DNA of 64,000 bases. Source: Streptomyces sp. SA15. GTDB taxonomy: Bacteria; Actinomycetota; Actinomycetes; Streptomycetales; Streptomycetaceae. The notes below the pieces were generated by a model. The model made no database searches and was not told the origin of the DNA. It worked only from the letters and a program-made list of their open reading frames with translations. The position numbers were made by a program, and so were the translations under genes. The stretch spans positions 1 through 64,000 of the forward strand of contig NZ_NTGE01000142.1 in the NCBI RefSeq assembly GCF_002291145.1, in the 5' to 3' direction. Of the stretch, positions 25,452 to 34,427 are shown in pieces (position 1 is the first letter of the stretch; the number at the start of each line of letters is the position of its first letter).

Positions 25452-27188
25452 TTGGACGCACAAGGCCGTGGGCGGGTGGAGAACGTCGACCCCGCAGACC
25501 AGTGGGTACTCAATCCGAACACCGGCGAATACGAACTGCGACTGAGCCCTTCCGCACCGCAGTCGCCACCGCGGTCGTCCGTTCCCGGACCGCGCAGATC
25601 CACCGCTGACCGACCGGATGCGGCCCGCGGCCGTACGACGTCCCCCGCGGCCCCCGGCCGCGAGGTCCCGCCCCAGCGCAGGCGCCGCCCCGCGGCCGAC
25701 GAACCCGTGCCGGGTCGGCGCGGGCGGCGGCCGGAGAAGAAGAAGTCGAAGGCGAAGAAGGCGCTGCTGTGGACGGGCGGCACGATGGCGTTCGTCATGG
25801 TCGCCGCCGCGGGCGCCGGCTACTTCTACCTCAAGCACCTCGAAGGCAACGTCAAGACGAAGGACATCGGCGACGCGGGCGCGAGCAGCTTCAAGAAGGA
25901 CGAGGCCTTCAACATCCTCGTCCTCGGCACCGACAAACGCACCGGCGAGGGCAACGAGAGCTACGGCGACGCCGGCAGCGTAGGCCACGCCGACACCACG
26001 ATCCTGCTGCACGTGGCCAAGGACCGCACCAACGCGACCGCGCTCAGCATCCCCCGCGACCTGATCGTCGACATCCCCGAGTGCACGGCCACGAAGGACG
26101 ACGGCACTGAAGTGACTGTCCCGGCCCAGCAGGACGTCCGCTTCAACCGGAGCCTCGGCGAGAGCGGCCGGGACCCGGGCTGCACCATGCGCACGGTGGA
26201 GGAGTTCACCGGCATCCCGATGGACCATTTCATGATGGCCGACTTCAACGCGGTCAAGACGCTGACCACGGCGGTGGACGGCGTCAAGGTCTGCGTGGAG
26301 AACGCCGTCGACGACAAGCAGTCGAAGCTCAAGCTGCCCGCGGGCGAGTCGACGGTCGAGGGCGAGCAGGCCCTCGCCTTCCTCCGCACCCGCAAGAGCT
26401 TCGGCAACAGCGGCGACCTCGACCGCATCAAGGTGCAGCAGCAGTTCCTGGGCTCGCTCATGCGCAAGATGTCCTCCGGCGACACCCTCACCAGTCCCAC
26501 GAAGCTGCTGAAGCTGGCGGAGGCCGCGACCAAGGCGCTGACCGTGGACAAGGCCATCGGCAAGGTCGGCACCCTCAAGGACATCGCCCTGGAGCTGAAG
26601 AAGGTGCCGCCGAAGAACATCACCTTCACCACGGTGCCGGTGCGGGACAACCCCGCCGAGACGGTCAGGGCGACGGTGGTCGTCGACGAGGCGACGGGGC
26701 CCCAGGTCTTCGACATGATCAAGAACGACATCTCGTTCACCGAGGTCAAGACGCAGAAGAAGAAGGAGGCGGCCGCCGTGGCCGCCCGCCTCAAGGGCGC
26801 CAAGGCCGACGCCTCGGAAGTGCGGGTGCAGGTCCTGAACGGCGGCGCGCCGGCCGGCAGCGCACAGAATCAACTGGACTGGCTGCAGAACAGCGCGGGC
26901 GTCACCAAGTCCGAGAACGCGGGCAACGCGGACGCCGACGTGGCGAGGACGACGCTCGAGTACGCGCCCGACCAGGCCGACCAGGCGCGCCGACTGGCCG
27001 ACCTCATGGGCCTGTCCGGAGCGGCGATGAAGCCGGGCGAGAGCGTGACCAACGCGCAGGGCCTGCCCACGATGACCCTGACCCTGGGCAAGGACTTCAA
27101 GGGCGCGGGCGTGAAGCTCAACGCCGCCTCGGCGGCCACGCCGAACGTGGACAAGTCCACAGCCGACAAGGTCCAGTGCGCCAGTTGA
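25452..27188 (+). CDS. LCP glycopolymer ligase with LytR_C domain (type A, copy 2)
   Basis: A 578-residue paralogue of the protein at 21840. The first 35 codons are nearly identical (VDPADQWVLNPNTGEYELRL), the RRPEKKKSKAKKALLW anchor run and helix match, and the LCP motifs are VLGTDKRTGEGN, LSIPRDLIVDIPEC and FLRTRKSFGNSGDLDRI. LytR_C (about 450-550) begins VRVQVLNGGAPAGSAQN; the end is VQCAS. The start is TTG at 25452, homologous to the GTG of copy 1. Nucleotide identity with copy 1 is very high over the first 110 bp and the end, and lower in the middle, consistent with duplication followed by divergence or gene conversion. Confidence 0.9.
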   Translation: MDAQGRGRVENVDPADQWVLNPNTGEYELRLSPSAPQSPPRSSVPGPRRSTADRPDAARGRTTSPAAPGREVPPQRRRRPAADEPVPGRRGRRPEKKKSKAKKALLWTGGTMAFVMVAAAGAGYFYLKHLEGNVKTKDIGDAGASSFKKDEAFNILVLGTDKRTGEGNESYGDAGSVGHADTTILLHVAKDRTNATALSIPRDLIVDIPECTATKDDGTEVTVPAQQDVRFNRSLGESGRDPGCTMRTVEEFTGIPMDHFMMADFNAVKTLTTAVDGVKVCVENAVDDKQSKLKLPAGESTVEGEQALAFLRTRKSFGNSGDLDRIKVQQQFLGSLMRKMSSGDTLTSPTKLLKLAEAATKALTVDKAIGKVGTLKDIALELKKVPPKNITFTTVPVRDNPAETVRATVVVDEATGPQVFDMIKNDISFTEVKTQKKKEAAAVAARLKGAKADASEVRVQVLNGGAPAGSAQNQLDWLQNSAGVTKSENAGNADADVARTTLEYAPDQADQARRLADLMGLSGAAMKPGESVTNAQGLPTMTLTLGKDFKGAGVKLNAASAATPNVDKSTADKVQCAS

Positions 27189-27236
27189 CGAGTTTGACTG
27201 ACGAGTTTGACCAGTCGGCCAGTTGACCAGTTGACG
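27186..27236. repeat. stop-containing short tandem repeats after LCP type A copy 2
   Basis: A 13-mer TGACGAGTTTGAC is present twice in tandem (27186-27198, 27199-27211), beginning with the stop codon itself. It is followed by two CCAGTTGAC-like units ending near 27236. Confidence 0.7.
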
Positions 27237-27255
27237 TATTAGAGCAACCTGACGG

Positions 27256-27288
27256 GCCCGTCGTATGTCTCCAGGACATACGGCGGGC
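27256..27288. terminator. strong hairpin after LCP type A copy 2
   Basis: GCCCGTCGTATGTC (27256-27269) pairs with GACATACGGCGGGC (27275-27288), 13 Watson-Crick pairs and one wobble, with a 5-nt loop. It occupies the same place as the 23601-23638 hairpin in the first unit but has a different sequence. Confidence 0.8.
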
Positions 27289-27331
27289 TTGCGCCATGGC
27301 GCGAGGGCGGAAGGTCGGGGAGGACTCGAAG

Positions 27332-28891
27332 GTGACGCGGAGCAGTGTGCGGGAGGCCGAACCGGCCACCGAAGGGGTCGGCGCCGGTCGGCACAGCGGG
27401 CGCCGGTCACCGCGGGGGCGCGGGCTGCTGCGCTGGTCCGCGGCGACCCTCGCCGTCCTGATACTCGGCACGGCCACCGCCGGCTACCTCTACTACCGGC
27501 ACCTGAACGGCAACATCAAGAAGGACGAGCTCAACCTGGGCGACAACAAGGTCGCCGAGCCCACGCCGAACGCCGCGGGCCAGACCCCGCTGAACATCCT
27601 GCTCATCGGCTCCGACGCCCGGGACACCGAGGAGAACCAGGAGCTCGGCGGCGCCCGCGAGACGTTCGGCTCCACCCCGCTGGCGGACGTGCAGATGCTG
27701 GTGCACCTGTCCGCCGACCGCTCCAACATGTCGGTCATCAGCATGCCGCGCGACACCCTCGTGAAGATCCCGAAGTGCACCGACCCGGACGACGACAAGG
27801 TGTACCCGGCGAGCGACGGGCGGACGATGACCAACCAGAGCCTCGGCCACGGCGGCCCCGGCTGCACGGTGGCCACCTGGCAGGAGCTCACCGGCATCCA
27901 CATCGACCACTTCATGATGGTCGACTTCGCGGGCGTGGTGTCCATGGCGGACGCCGTCGGCGGGGTCCCGGTCTGCGTGGACGCCAACATCCACTCCCGC
28001 GACAGCCAGGGCCACGGCTCCGGCCTGAAGCTGGAGAAGGGCACGCACCCGGTGCAGGGCGAGCAGGCCCTGCAGTGGCTGCGCACCCGGTACGGCTTCG
28101 AGGACGGCAGCGACCTCGCCCGGGCCAAGGCCCAGCACATGTACATGAACTCGCTGGTCCGCACCCTGCGCGAGAACGCCACCCTGAGCAGCCCGATGAA
28201 GCTGCGCGGGCTCGCCGAGAAGGCCACCCGGGCCCTCACGGTCGACCCGGGCCTCGACACCGTGAAGAAGCTCTACGACCTCAGCAACGAGCTGCGCAAG
28301 GTGGAGCCGAAACGCATCACCATGACCACGATGCCCAACCGGTACGTGGGCGCGCGCGTGGAACCGACGCAGGACGCCGAGAAGCTCTTCCGCCTGGTGC
28401 GGGAGGACATCGCGCTGGACGGCAGGGACGCGAAGAAGACCCCCGAGCCCGAGAAGTCACCGTCCGACCCGGCCGCCGAGGACGACGAGATCGGCATCCT
28501 CGTCCAGAACGGCACCCGCACCGACACCCTCCGCGCCGCGAGCGGCCGCGCGAGCACGGTGACCGGGCTGCTCGAGGACAAGGGCTTCACCAAGGCGTCG
28601 GCGGACACCACCTCGGCCCTGAGCGAGGACCGTACGGTCGTCCGCTACCCGAGCGCCGAACTGGAGGGCGACGCCCGGCGCATCGCCAAGTCCCTGGGCA
28701 TTCCGGCGAGTTCGGTGCAGCGGACGACGGACGTCTCCGGAGTCACGCTCGTCGTGGGAGCGGACTGGCGCGAGGGCACGACGTACGAGGCGCCCCAGGA
28801 GGACGACAGGACGCCGGAGTCCGCCGAGGCGCTCAACGGCGCCGACGAGGAGGCCTGCATGCATGTGAACCCGGCGTTCACCTGGTCGTGA
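27332..28891 (+). CDS. LCP glycopolymer ligase with LytR_C domain (type B, copy 2)
   Basis: A 519-residue paralogue of the protein at 23681: the ALRW/LLRW anchor region, ILLIGSDARDTEENQE, VQMLVHLSADRS, ISMPRDTLVKIPKC and LQWLRTRYGFEDGSDLARAKAQHMYMN, with the LytR_C-like part (VRYPSAELEGDARRIAKSLG) almost unchanged. It ends ACMHVNPAFTWS. GTG at 27332 is chosen because GGGGAGG lies 8 nt upstream; an ATG at 27296 is possible but sits just after the terminator stem and lacks a ribosome site. It completes the second A+B unit and converges on the glycosyltransferase at 28895. Confidence 0.9.
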   Translation: MTRSSVREAEPATEGVGAGRHSGRRSPRGRGLLRWSAATLAVLILGTATAGYLYYRHLNGNIKKDELNLGDNKVAEPTPNAAGQTPLNILLIGSDARDTEENQELGGARETFGSTPLADVQMLVHLSADRSNMSVISMPRDTLVKIPKCTDPDDDKVYPASDGRTMTNQSLGHGGPGCTVATWQELTGIHIDHFMMVDFAGVVSMADAVGGVPVCVDANIHSRDSQGHGSGLKLEKGTHPVQGEQALQWLRTRYGFEDGSDLARAKAQHMYMNSLVRTLRENATLSSPMKLRGLAEKATRALTVDPGLDTVKKLYDLSNELRKVEPKRITMTTMPNRYVGARVEPTQDAEKLFRLVREDIALDGRDAKKTPEPEKSPSDPAAEDDEIGILVQNGTRTDTLRAASGRASTVTGLLEDKGFTKASADTTSALSEDRTVVRYPSAELEGDARRIAKSLGIPASSVQRTTDVSGVTLVVGADWREGTTYEAPQEDDRTPESAEALNGADEEACMHVNPAFTWS

Positions 28892-28894
28892 GGG

Positions 28895-29926
28895 TCAGTG
28901 CGCGTCCGCGTGCACCGCGGGCCGCCGGCTCGCGATCACCTTGCGCGCCAGCGAGCGCGGACTGGTCAGGAAGCCCCACCCCCACGACATGTGCATGGTG
29001 GCGAGGGCGACGGGAATCTGCAGCCGTGCCTTCAACGGCAGCCCCCTGCCCGCGGGCAGGGAGCCGAGGACGATCGCCGCGAGATACCCGCCGGGTATCA
29101 CGAAGCCCCAGGGCGTCAGGGCCGCGCCCACCACGATCCCGGCCGCGATCGCGCACACCGCGGCCGGCGGGGCGAGGTAGCGCAGGTTGATGGAGCCCTC
29201 GTGGTAGCGGGCGACGACGTGCCGCCAACGGCCGTAGTCCTTGTACTGCTTGGCGAGGGCGCGCACGCTCGGCCGGGGCCGATACGACACCTTCAGCTCC
29301 GGCGAGAACCAGATCAGCCCGCCGGCCTCCCGGATCCGGAAGTTGAGCTCCCAGTCCTGGGCGCGGATGAACTCCTCGTTGTAGCCGCCCTGCTGCTCCA
29401 GCGCCTCGCGCCGGAACACCCCGAGGTACACGGTCTCGGCGGCACCGGCCGCGCCACCGGTGTGGAAGACGGCGTTGCCCACGCCGATCTTCGAGGTCAT
29501 GGCGGCGGCGACCGCGCGCTCCCAGTCGTTCTCGCCCTCGGCGTGCATGATCCCGCCGACGTTCTGCGCGCCGGTCTCCTCCAGGAGCCGTACGGCGGTC
29601 GCGATGTAGTTCGGCGAGAGCATGCCGTGCCCGTCGACGCGCACGACGATCGGATGGCGGGAGGCCTTGATCGCGGCGTTGAGAGCGGCGGGCGTACGGC
29701 CGGTGGGATTGGGGACTGTGTGGACGCGAGGGTCTTCTGCCACGAGCTCGGCGGCGATCTCGTCCGTGCGGTCCGTGGACGGACCGAGGGCGATCACGAC
29801 CTCCATCTCGCCGGCGTACTCCTGCGCGAGGATCGCTTGGACGGCTCCGCGCAGATGCCGCTCCTCGTTGAGGACGGGCATGATCACAGATACGGCGGGG
29901 AGCTGCACGTCGGGCTTGGCGTTCAT
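28895..29926 (-). CDS. family 2 glycosyltransferase, membrane-associated
   Basis: A 343-residue GT-A enzyme. VSVIMPVLNEERHLRGAVQAIL (about residues 12-33) is the donor-binding start, VVRVDGHGMLSPNYI carries the metal-binding acidic motif, and RAQDWELNFRIREAGGLIWF is the ED-type acceptor motif. Two or three hydrophobic segments follow (about 245-310). The family resembles bacterial polysaccharide and succinoglycan-type transferases. The ATG at 29926 has no strong ribosome site. It lies between LCP genes on the opposite strand, so it probably builds part of the polymer that the LCP proteins attach. Confidence 0.87.
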   Translation of the reverse strand: MNAKPDVQLPAVSVIMPVLNEERHLRGAVQAILAQEYAGEMEVVIALGPSTDRTDEIAAELVAEDPRVHTVPNPTGRTPAALNAAIKASRHPIVVRVDGHGMLSPNYIATAVRLLEETGAQNVGGIMHAEGENDWERAVAAAMTSKIGVGNAVFHTGGAAGAAETVYLGVFRREALEQQGGYNEEFIRAQDWELNFRIREAGGLIWFSPELKVSYRPRPSVRALAKQYKDYGRWRHVVARYHEGSINLRYLAPPAAVCAIAAGIVVGAALTPWGFVIPGGYLAAIVLGSLPAGRGLPLKARLQIPVALATMHMSWGWGFLTSPRSLARKVIASRRPAVHADAH

Positions 29927-30058
29927 AGGGGGCTCACGTTACCGCGAATGGGGGACACCAGTGCGCGCCGCCGGGGTCGCTGCCCCGGGCAGCAGATCGT
30001 ATGGCCCTACCGTGCTCACGGATCCCACGTACGGCCGTCCTCGCGGAGGTGTCCTCCC

Positions 30059-31516
30059 TTGCCCACGCCGCCCCGCTCCCCCGCCCGGCCGCAGCGCCGC
30101 CCCCAGCAGTACCGCGCGCCGCGACCGCCCGCACGGCGGAAGAGACCCCGCTGGGTCATGCGGGCGGTGACCACCCTGTCGGTGGTGGTCCTCGCCTCCG
30201 CCGGGATCGGCCACGCGGTGATCACGAGCCTCGACGCGGACATCGCACGGGTCGACCCCTTCAAGGACATGAAGAACCGCCCGAGGGCGGGCACGGGCAT
30301 GAACGTCCTCCTGGTCGGCACGGACTCCCGCGACAAGGTCACCGAGCGGGAGCGGCGCAAGTACCGCCTGGGCGGGGCGCCCTGCCACTGCACGGACACG
30401 ATCATGATCGTGCACATCTCGGAGGACCGGGAGCGGGCGAGCGTGGTGAGCCTGCCGCGCGACTCGTACGCCATGACACCCGCGCACATCGACCAGACCA
30501 CGGGGCAACGGCACGAGGGACATCCCGTCAAGATCAACGCGGCGTACGCGGAGGGCGGGCCGAACCTGATCGTCCGCACGGTCGAGAACATGACCCGCGT
30601 GAAGATCGACCACTACCTGGAAGTCGACTTCACCAGCTTCATGAAGACGGTGGACGTGCTCGGCGGCGTCAAGATCTGCACCACCGAGCCGCTGAAGGAC
30701 AAGTACACCGCCCTGGACCTGCCACCCGGCACACACACGCTGCGGGGCGGCCAGGCCCTCCAGTACGTCCGCGCCCGGCACGTCGACACCGCCTCCGACC
30801 TGGGCCGCATGCAACGCCAGCAGCGCTTCCTGGCGGCCCTGATCGAGCGGGCGACCTCCTCCGGGATCCTCCTGAATCCCATGAAGTTCCGGGACGTGAC
30901 CCGGGCCGTACTGGGCTCGGTCCGGGCCGACAAGGGCTTCGGCACCGGCGAGTTGCTGGCCCTCGGCCGGGCGATGCGCAACTTCTCCCCCTCCTCCTCG
31001 GAGTTCACGACCGTGCCGATCGAACAGCTGGGACACGTCGTCAAGGGCGTGGGTTCCACGGTGAAGTGGGACGCCGCGAAGTCCGAACGCCTCTTCCGCT
31101 CCCTCCGCGACGACCAACCCCTCGCCGTGCACCAGCCCAAGAGCAGGGCCGTCCCCGTGGAGGTCGCCCCGCGACAGATCCACGTCCAGGTGGAGAACGG
31201 CACGTCCACGGTCGGCCTCGGCAAGCGCGTCGACACGGCCCTGGCCGCGAAGGGCTTCCGCACGACCCGCCTCCCGGTCGACGCGCCTCGCCCCGTACGA
31301 CGCACGGTCGTCGCCTACGACCCCCGCTGGGACCGCTCGGCGAAGTCCCTGGCGGCGGCACTTCCCGGGAGCGAGCTGCGGCCGGTGAAGGGGATGGGGC
31401 CGACGCTGAAGGTGATCGCGGGGGCGGACTTCCGTGAGGTACGGGAGGTGAAGGCGGAGGATCCGGCTCGGGGGGAGGCTGGGGTGGTGCGGGGGGATGA
31501 GGTGGGGTGCTCGTAG
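30059..31516 (+). CDS. LCP glycopolymer ligase with C-terminal LytR_C
   Basis: A 485-residue LCP protein. A basic, proline-rich head (PARPQRRPQQYRAPRPPARR) precedes one helix (about residues 39-58). The LCP domain (about 80-265) has MNVLLVGTDSRDKVTE, TIMIVHISEDRE, VSLPRDSYAMTP and YVRARHVDTASDLGRMQRQQRF. A short LytR_C spans about 375-460 (IHVQVENGTSTVGLG) and the end is DEVGCS. The start is TTG at 30059 with GGAGGT 8 nt upstream; the open frame extends far upstream but without coding character. It does not belong to the A/B duplication. Confidence 0.9.
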   Translation: MPTPPRSPARPQRRPQQYRAPRPPARRKRPRWVMRAVTTLSVVVLASAGIGHAVITSLDADIARVDPFKDMKNRPRAGTGMNVLLVGTDSRDKVTERERRKYRLGGAPCHCTDTIMIVHISEDRERASVVSLPRDSYAMTPAHIDQTTGQRHEGHPVKINAAYAEGGPNLIVRTVENMTRVKIDHYLEVDFTSFMKTVDVLGGVKICTTEPLKDKYTALDLPPGTHTLRGGQALQYVRARHVDTASDLGRMQRQQRFLAALIERATSSGILLNPMKFRDVTRAVLGSVRADKGFGTGELLALGRAMRNFSPSSSEFTTVPIEQLGHVVKGVGSTVKWDAAKSERLFRSLRDDQPLAVHQPKSRAVPVEVAPRQIHVQVENGTSTVGLGKRVDTALAAKGFRTTRLPVDAPRPVRRTVVAYDPRWDRSAKSLAAALPGSELRPVKGMGPTLKVIAGADFREVREVKAEDPARGEAGVVRGDEVGCS

Positions 31517-31541
31517 GACTCGTGTGCGGGACACTCTCGGC

Positions 31542-32513
31542 TCAGCCGAAGTACGCCTTCTCGTTCACGTAGAACATGTAGTCGCGCCAGTGCGCCTTGA
31601 TGTAGGTGAAGCGCGTCGGGTCGTAGCTCCACAGCTCGTCCAGTGCGTCGGCGATCACGTCCTGGTTGGCGCGGACGTAGTCCAGGACCGCCTCGGAGAC
31701 CGGCGCGTACGACCAGTGCCAGCGCTCCTGGCTGATCGCGGGGTCGTTCTTGGCCGACTCCGCCGTGTACGTCTGGAGGAAGCCGTAGTGGGCCGCGTTC
31801 GCGCGCAGCCACGTGTAGTGGGGGGCCTCCGGGCCGTTGTCCGTCCAGTCCTGTGGCGTGGTGTTGAAGAAGTCCGCGTCGGAGCCCAGGTGGTGGCGCG
31901 AGACGCCGGGCACCGTCGACGTGCGGAGTATCTCGCTCTGGCGTTCGTCGGAGGTCAGGGACGTCCACACCTCGCGGTGGGAGTCCTTGTCCGGGTCCCA
32001 CTGCGGGTCCGAGCCCAGCTGGGTGGGGTACTTGGCGCGCACCTCGTCGGTGATGATCCCGAAGGTCCCGGCGCCACCCGAACCGGTACGCAGAAACTCG
32101 TACTTGCGGTCCCATATCGAGCGCTGAGTCTCCGCGGTGCGCACCCAGGAGACGACGACCTTGTCGCGGGCCGTGTCCGTGCCGGCCGCCGCGGCATCGG
32201 CCAGTCCGTTGACCTGGGTGTCCATCTCCGTCTTGATCGCGTCGGGGGCGGACCCGGTGCCGGTGATCCAGGCCGCGAGGGCCGTCGGGTCGGCGGCGTT
32301 CAGGATCGTCGCGATGGCCTGCTTGCGGCGGTCGATGCGCCGCTGCGAGCGGAACGTCCGGGGCGGCGGGCTCGTGTCCGCCAAGGCCGCCCAGCCGAAC
32401 CCCGCAGCGCCGACCGCTGCCGTCCCGGCCGCGGCCAGCCCGAGGAACCGTCGCCTGCCCGGCGCCTTCCGGCGGTGGTCGGGAGCTGAACTGTCGTGCG
32501 TGTCGCCGTGCAT
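31542..32513 (-). CDS. Tat-exported D-alanyl-D-alanine carboxypeptidase (M15)
   Basis: A 323-residue exported peptidase. The N-terminus has a twin-arginine signal, RRRFLGLAAAGTAAVGAAGF (about residues 20-39). The M15/VanY-type zinc site is visible late in the protein: VPGVSRHHLGSDADFF supplies His and Asp, and QERWHWSYAP the second His. It would trim the terminal D-Ala from peptidoglycan stems, which fits the LCP and amidase neighbours. ATG at 32513 is chosen from the signal peptide layout, with a weak GGAA upstream. Confidence 0.85.
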   Translation of the reverse strand: MHGDTHDSSAPDHRRKAPGRRRFLGLAAAGTAAVGAAGFGWAALADTSPPPRTFRSQRRIDRRKQAIATILNAADPTALAAWITGTGSAPDAIKTEMDTQVNGLADAAAAGTDTARDKVVVSWVRTAETQRSIWDRKYEFLRTGSGGAGTFGIITDEVRAKYPTQLGSDPQWDPDKDSHREVWTSLTSDERQSEILRTSTVPGVSRHHLGSDADFFNTTPQDWTDNGPEAPHYTWLRANAAHYGFLQTYTAESAKNDPAISQERWHWSYAPVSEAVLDYVRANQDVIADALDELWSYDPTRFTYIKAHWRDYMFYVNEKAYFG

Positions 32514-32679
32514 GTGCTTTTCCGTTCTCGACACCGGCTCCTTGCACCGGTGGGTGCGCACGACGTTCGCACGGCTGTACCCGGGTCCGACAGGGGCGGA
32601 TGCCCGCGAACAGCGTTGGATATTGGGCAAGTTGGGCGAGCGACGGGTGAACACGGAAAAGCGGAGCCCGAGTCGCCCT

Positions 32680-33009
32680 TCAGTCCTCGAGCCCCTCCAC
32701 CACCCTCCGCTCCCGCAACTCCATGATCTCCCGCCGCCGAGCCAGCCGATGCGTCCGACGGATCTGCGCCTCCTGATACCGCCGCTTGTCGCGTTCGGTC
32801 TCCGGAAGCACCGGCGGCACCGGCGCGGTTTACCGTCGACGGCGGCGAAGACGAGGTACGAGCTTCATGATCACGCCGCCGTGCACCGTGCCCAACAGGT
32901 TCGTGTCGGCGTGGGTCATGATGTGGCTGAGCGTGGTCCGGGAGACCGAGGTCGGCTTGCCCGGGATATCCGGAGTTCCCGATTCCGCAGCTGGGGCCTG
33001 GTCTGTCAT
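32680..33009 (-). pseudogene. acyl-CoA thioesterase (hotdog) with internal deletion
   Basis: ATG at 33009 opens a normal N-terminus (TTLSHIMTHADTNLLGTVHGGVIMKLV), which then runs into PRLRRRRR and a TAA at 32830. In other frames the normal C-terminus follows at once: LVFAAVDGKPR, then PVLPETERDKRRYQEAQIRR and a tail to the TGA at 32680. The middle of the hotdog fold, about 60-70 codons with the second catalytic segment, is missing, and the frame is broken at the junction and again a few codons later. The likely cause is a deletion between short CTCGT-like repeats. The remnant cannot encode a working thioesterase. Confidence 0.85.
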
Positions 33010-33128
33010 GGCCTCCACCTTATGTTGAGGTGACATCCGGGGAATTTGTGTCAGCTTCGCAACAGGACCGCCCTTATTTTCCGACGAACCTTGTAAGCCA
33101 TACGGCTCTGCCCTGCACACTGGGGCGC

Positions 33129-34427
33129 ATGAACGATTGGCCCGAGGCATGGTCCGACGACAACCGCGGCAGCCGGTACGGACGCGGCAGCGCGAGCGCA
33201 CAGCCCGAGGGCGCGCGCGTGATGCGGCAGGTCCGCCGCGGCCCGGCGGCGCCGCCCGGGCAGGGCGGGTACGGGGGTCCCGGCCCCGCGGCCCCGCAGT
33301 ACGGCGGGGTCCCGCAGCAGCCGTCGTACGTCGACGGCGGCGGTGGCACCGCCTACGACAACGGATACGACAGCGGCTACAACACCGGCCAGGTCTACGG
33401 CGGCGGTGGCCCCGGCGGTCCCAGAGGTGACCGCGCGCCGCGCCCCGCGCCGAACTGGCGCCGGCGCATCAAGTGGACCACGATCACCGTGGTGACCGTG
33501 CTGATCGTCACCACCGTCGGCACGTACTTCTGGGCCGACTCCAAGCTCAACCGCGAGGTCGACCTGTCCAAGGTCATCGACCGGCCGGAGGCGGGCGAGG
33601 GCACGAACTACCTGATCGTCGGCTCCGACAGCCGTGCCGGGCTGTCCGACGAGCAGAAGAAGGAACTGCACACCGGCTCCGCCGAGGGCAAGCGCACCGA
33701 CTCGATGATGCTGCTGCACGTCGGCAGCAACGGCGACACGCTGATCTCCCTGCCCCGTGACTCCGACGTGGAGATCCCTACGTACAAGGGCTCCGACTCC
33801 GGCAAGACCTACCAGGGCACGGGCCGGCACGTGAAGCTGAACGCCGCCTACGCCGAGGACGGGCCGGAACTGCTCGTCCGTACCGTCGAGTTCAACACCG
33901 GCCTGCACATCGACCACTACGTCGAGATCGGCTTCGCCGGTTTCGCGAACATCGTGGACGCGGTCGGCGGCGTGGAGATGGACATCCCGCAGGACATCAA
34001 GGACACCAAGTCCGGCGCGGACTTCAAGAAGGGCAAGCAGACCCTGAACGGCGACGAGGCCCTGGCCTTCGTCCGTACCCGGTACGCGCTGGCGGGCTCC
34101 GACCTGGACCGTACGAAGAACCAGCAGAAGTTCCTCAACGCCCTCGCCAACCAGGTCGCCACCCCGAGCACGGTCCTCAACCCCTTCAAGCTCTACCCGA
34201 CCATGGGCGCGGGCCTGGACTCGCTGATCGTCGACAAGGACATGGGTCTGTGGGACCTGGGCTCCATGTTCTGGGCGATGAAGAGCGTCAACGGCGGCGA
34301 CGGCAAGTCGATGAACATGCCGATCTCCGGCTCCAGCAACGGCAACCTCGTCTGGGACAAGACCAAGCTGAAGACGCTGGTGGAGCAGCTGAACAACGAC
34401 GAGAAGGTCACGGTGTCGAGTGAGTGA
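33129..34427 (+). CDS. LCP glycopolymer ligase, no LytR_C domain
   Basis: A 432-residue LCP protein. A long Gly/Tyr/Pro-rich cytoplasmic head (residues 1-110) precedes one helix (about 117-137). The LCP domain occupies the rest: YLIVGSDSRAGLSDEQK, DSMMLLHVGSNGD, ISLPRDSDVEIP, LNAAYAEDGPELLVRTVE, FVRTRYALAGSDLDRTKNQQKF. There is no LytR_C and, unlike the other six, no cysteine at the C-terminus. ATG at 33129 lies about 7 nt after a CACACT box with TTGTAA 19 bp further up, so a leaderless start is possible. It overlaps the HAD gene by 8 nt. Confidence 0.9.
   Translation: MNDWPEAWSDDNRGSRYGRGSASAQPEGARVMRQVRRGPAAPPGQGGYGGPGPAAPQYGGVPQQPSYVDGGGGTAYDNGYDSGYNTGQVYGGGGPGGPRGDRAPRPAPNWRRRIKWTTITVVTVLIVTTVGTYFWADSKLNREVDLSKVIDRPEAGEGTNYLIVGSDSRAGLSDEQKKELHTGSAEGKRTDSMMLLHVGSNGDTLISLPRDSDVEIPTYKGSDSGKTYQGTGRHVKLNAAYAEDGPELLVRTVEFNTGLHIDHYVEIGFAGFANIVDAVGGVEMDIPQDIKDTKSGADFKKGKQTLNGDEALAFVRTRYALAGSDLDRTKNQQKFLNALANQVATPSTVLNPFKLYPTMGAGLDSLIVDKDMGLWDLGSMFWAMKSVNGGDGKSMNMPISGSSNGNLVWDKTKLKTLVEQLNNDEKVTVSSE

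Noticed and set aside
28898..30058. Very long open frame upstream of the LCP gene at 30059
   Set aside because: It is antisense to the family 2 glycosyltransferase and has no coding character; the ribosome site and composition place the true start at TTG 30059.
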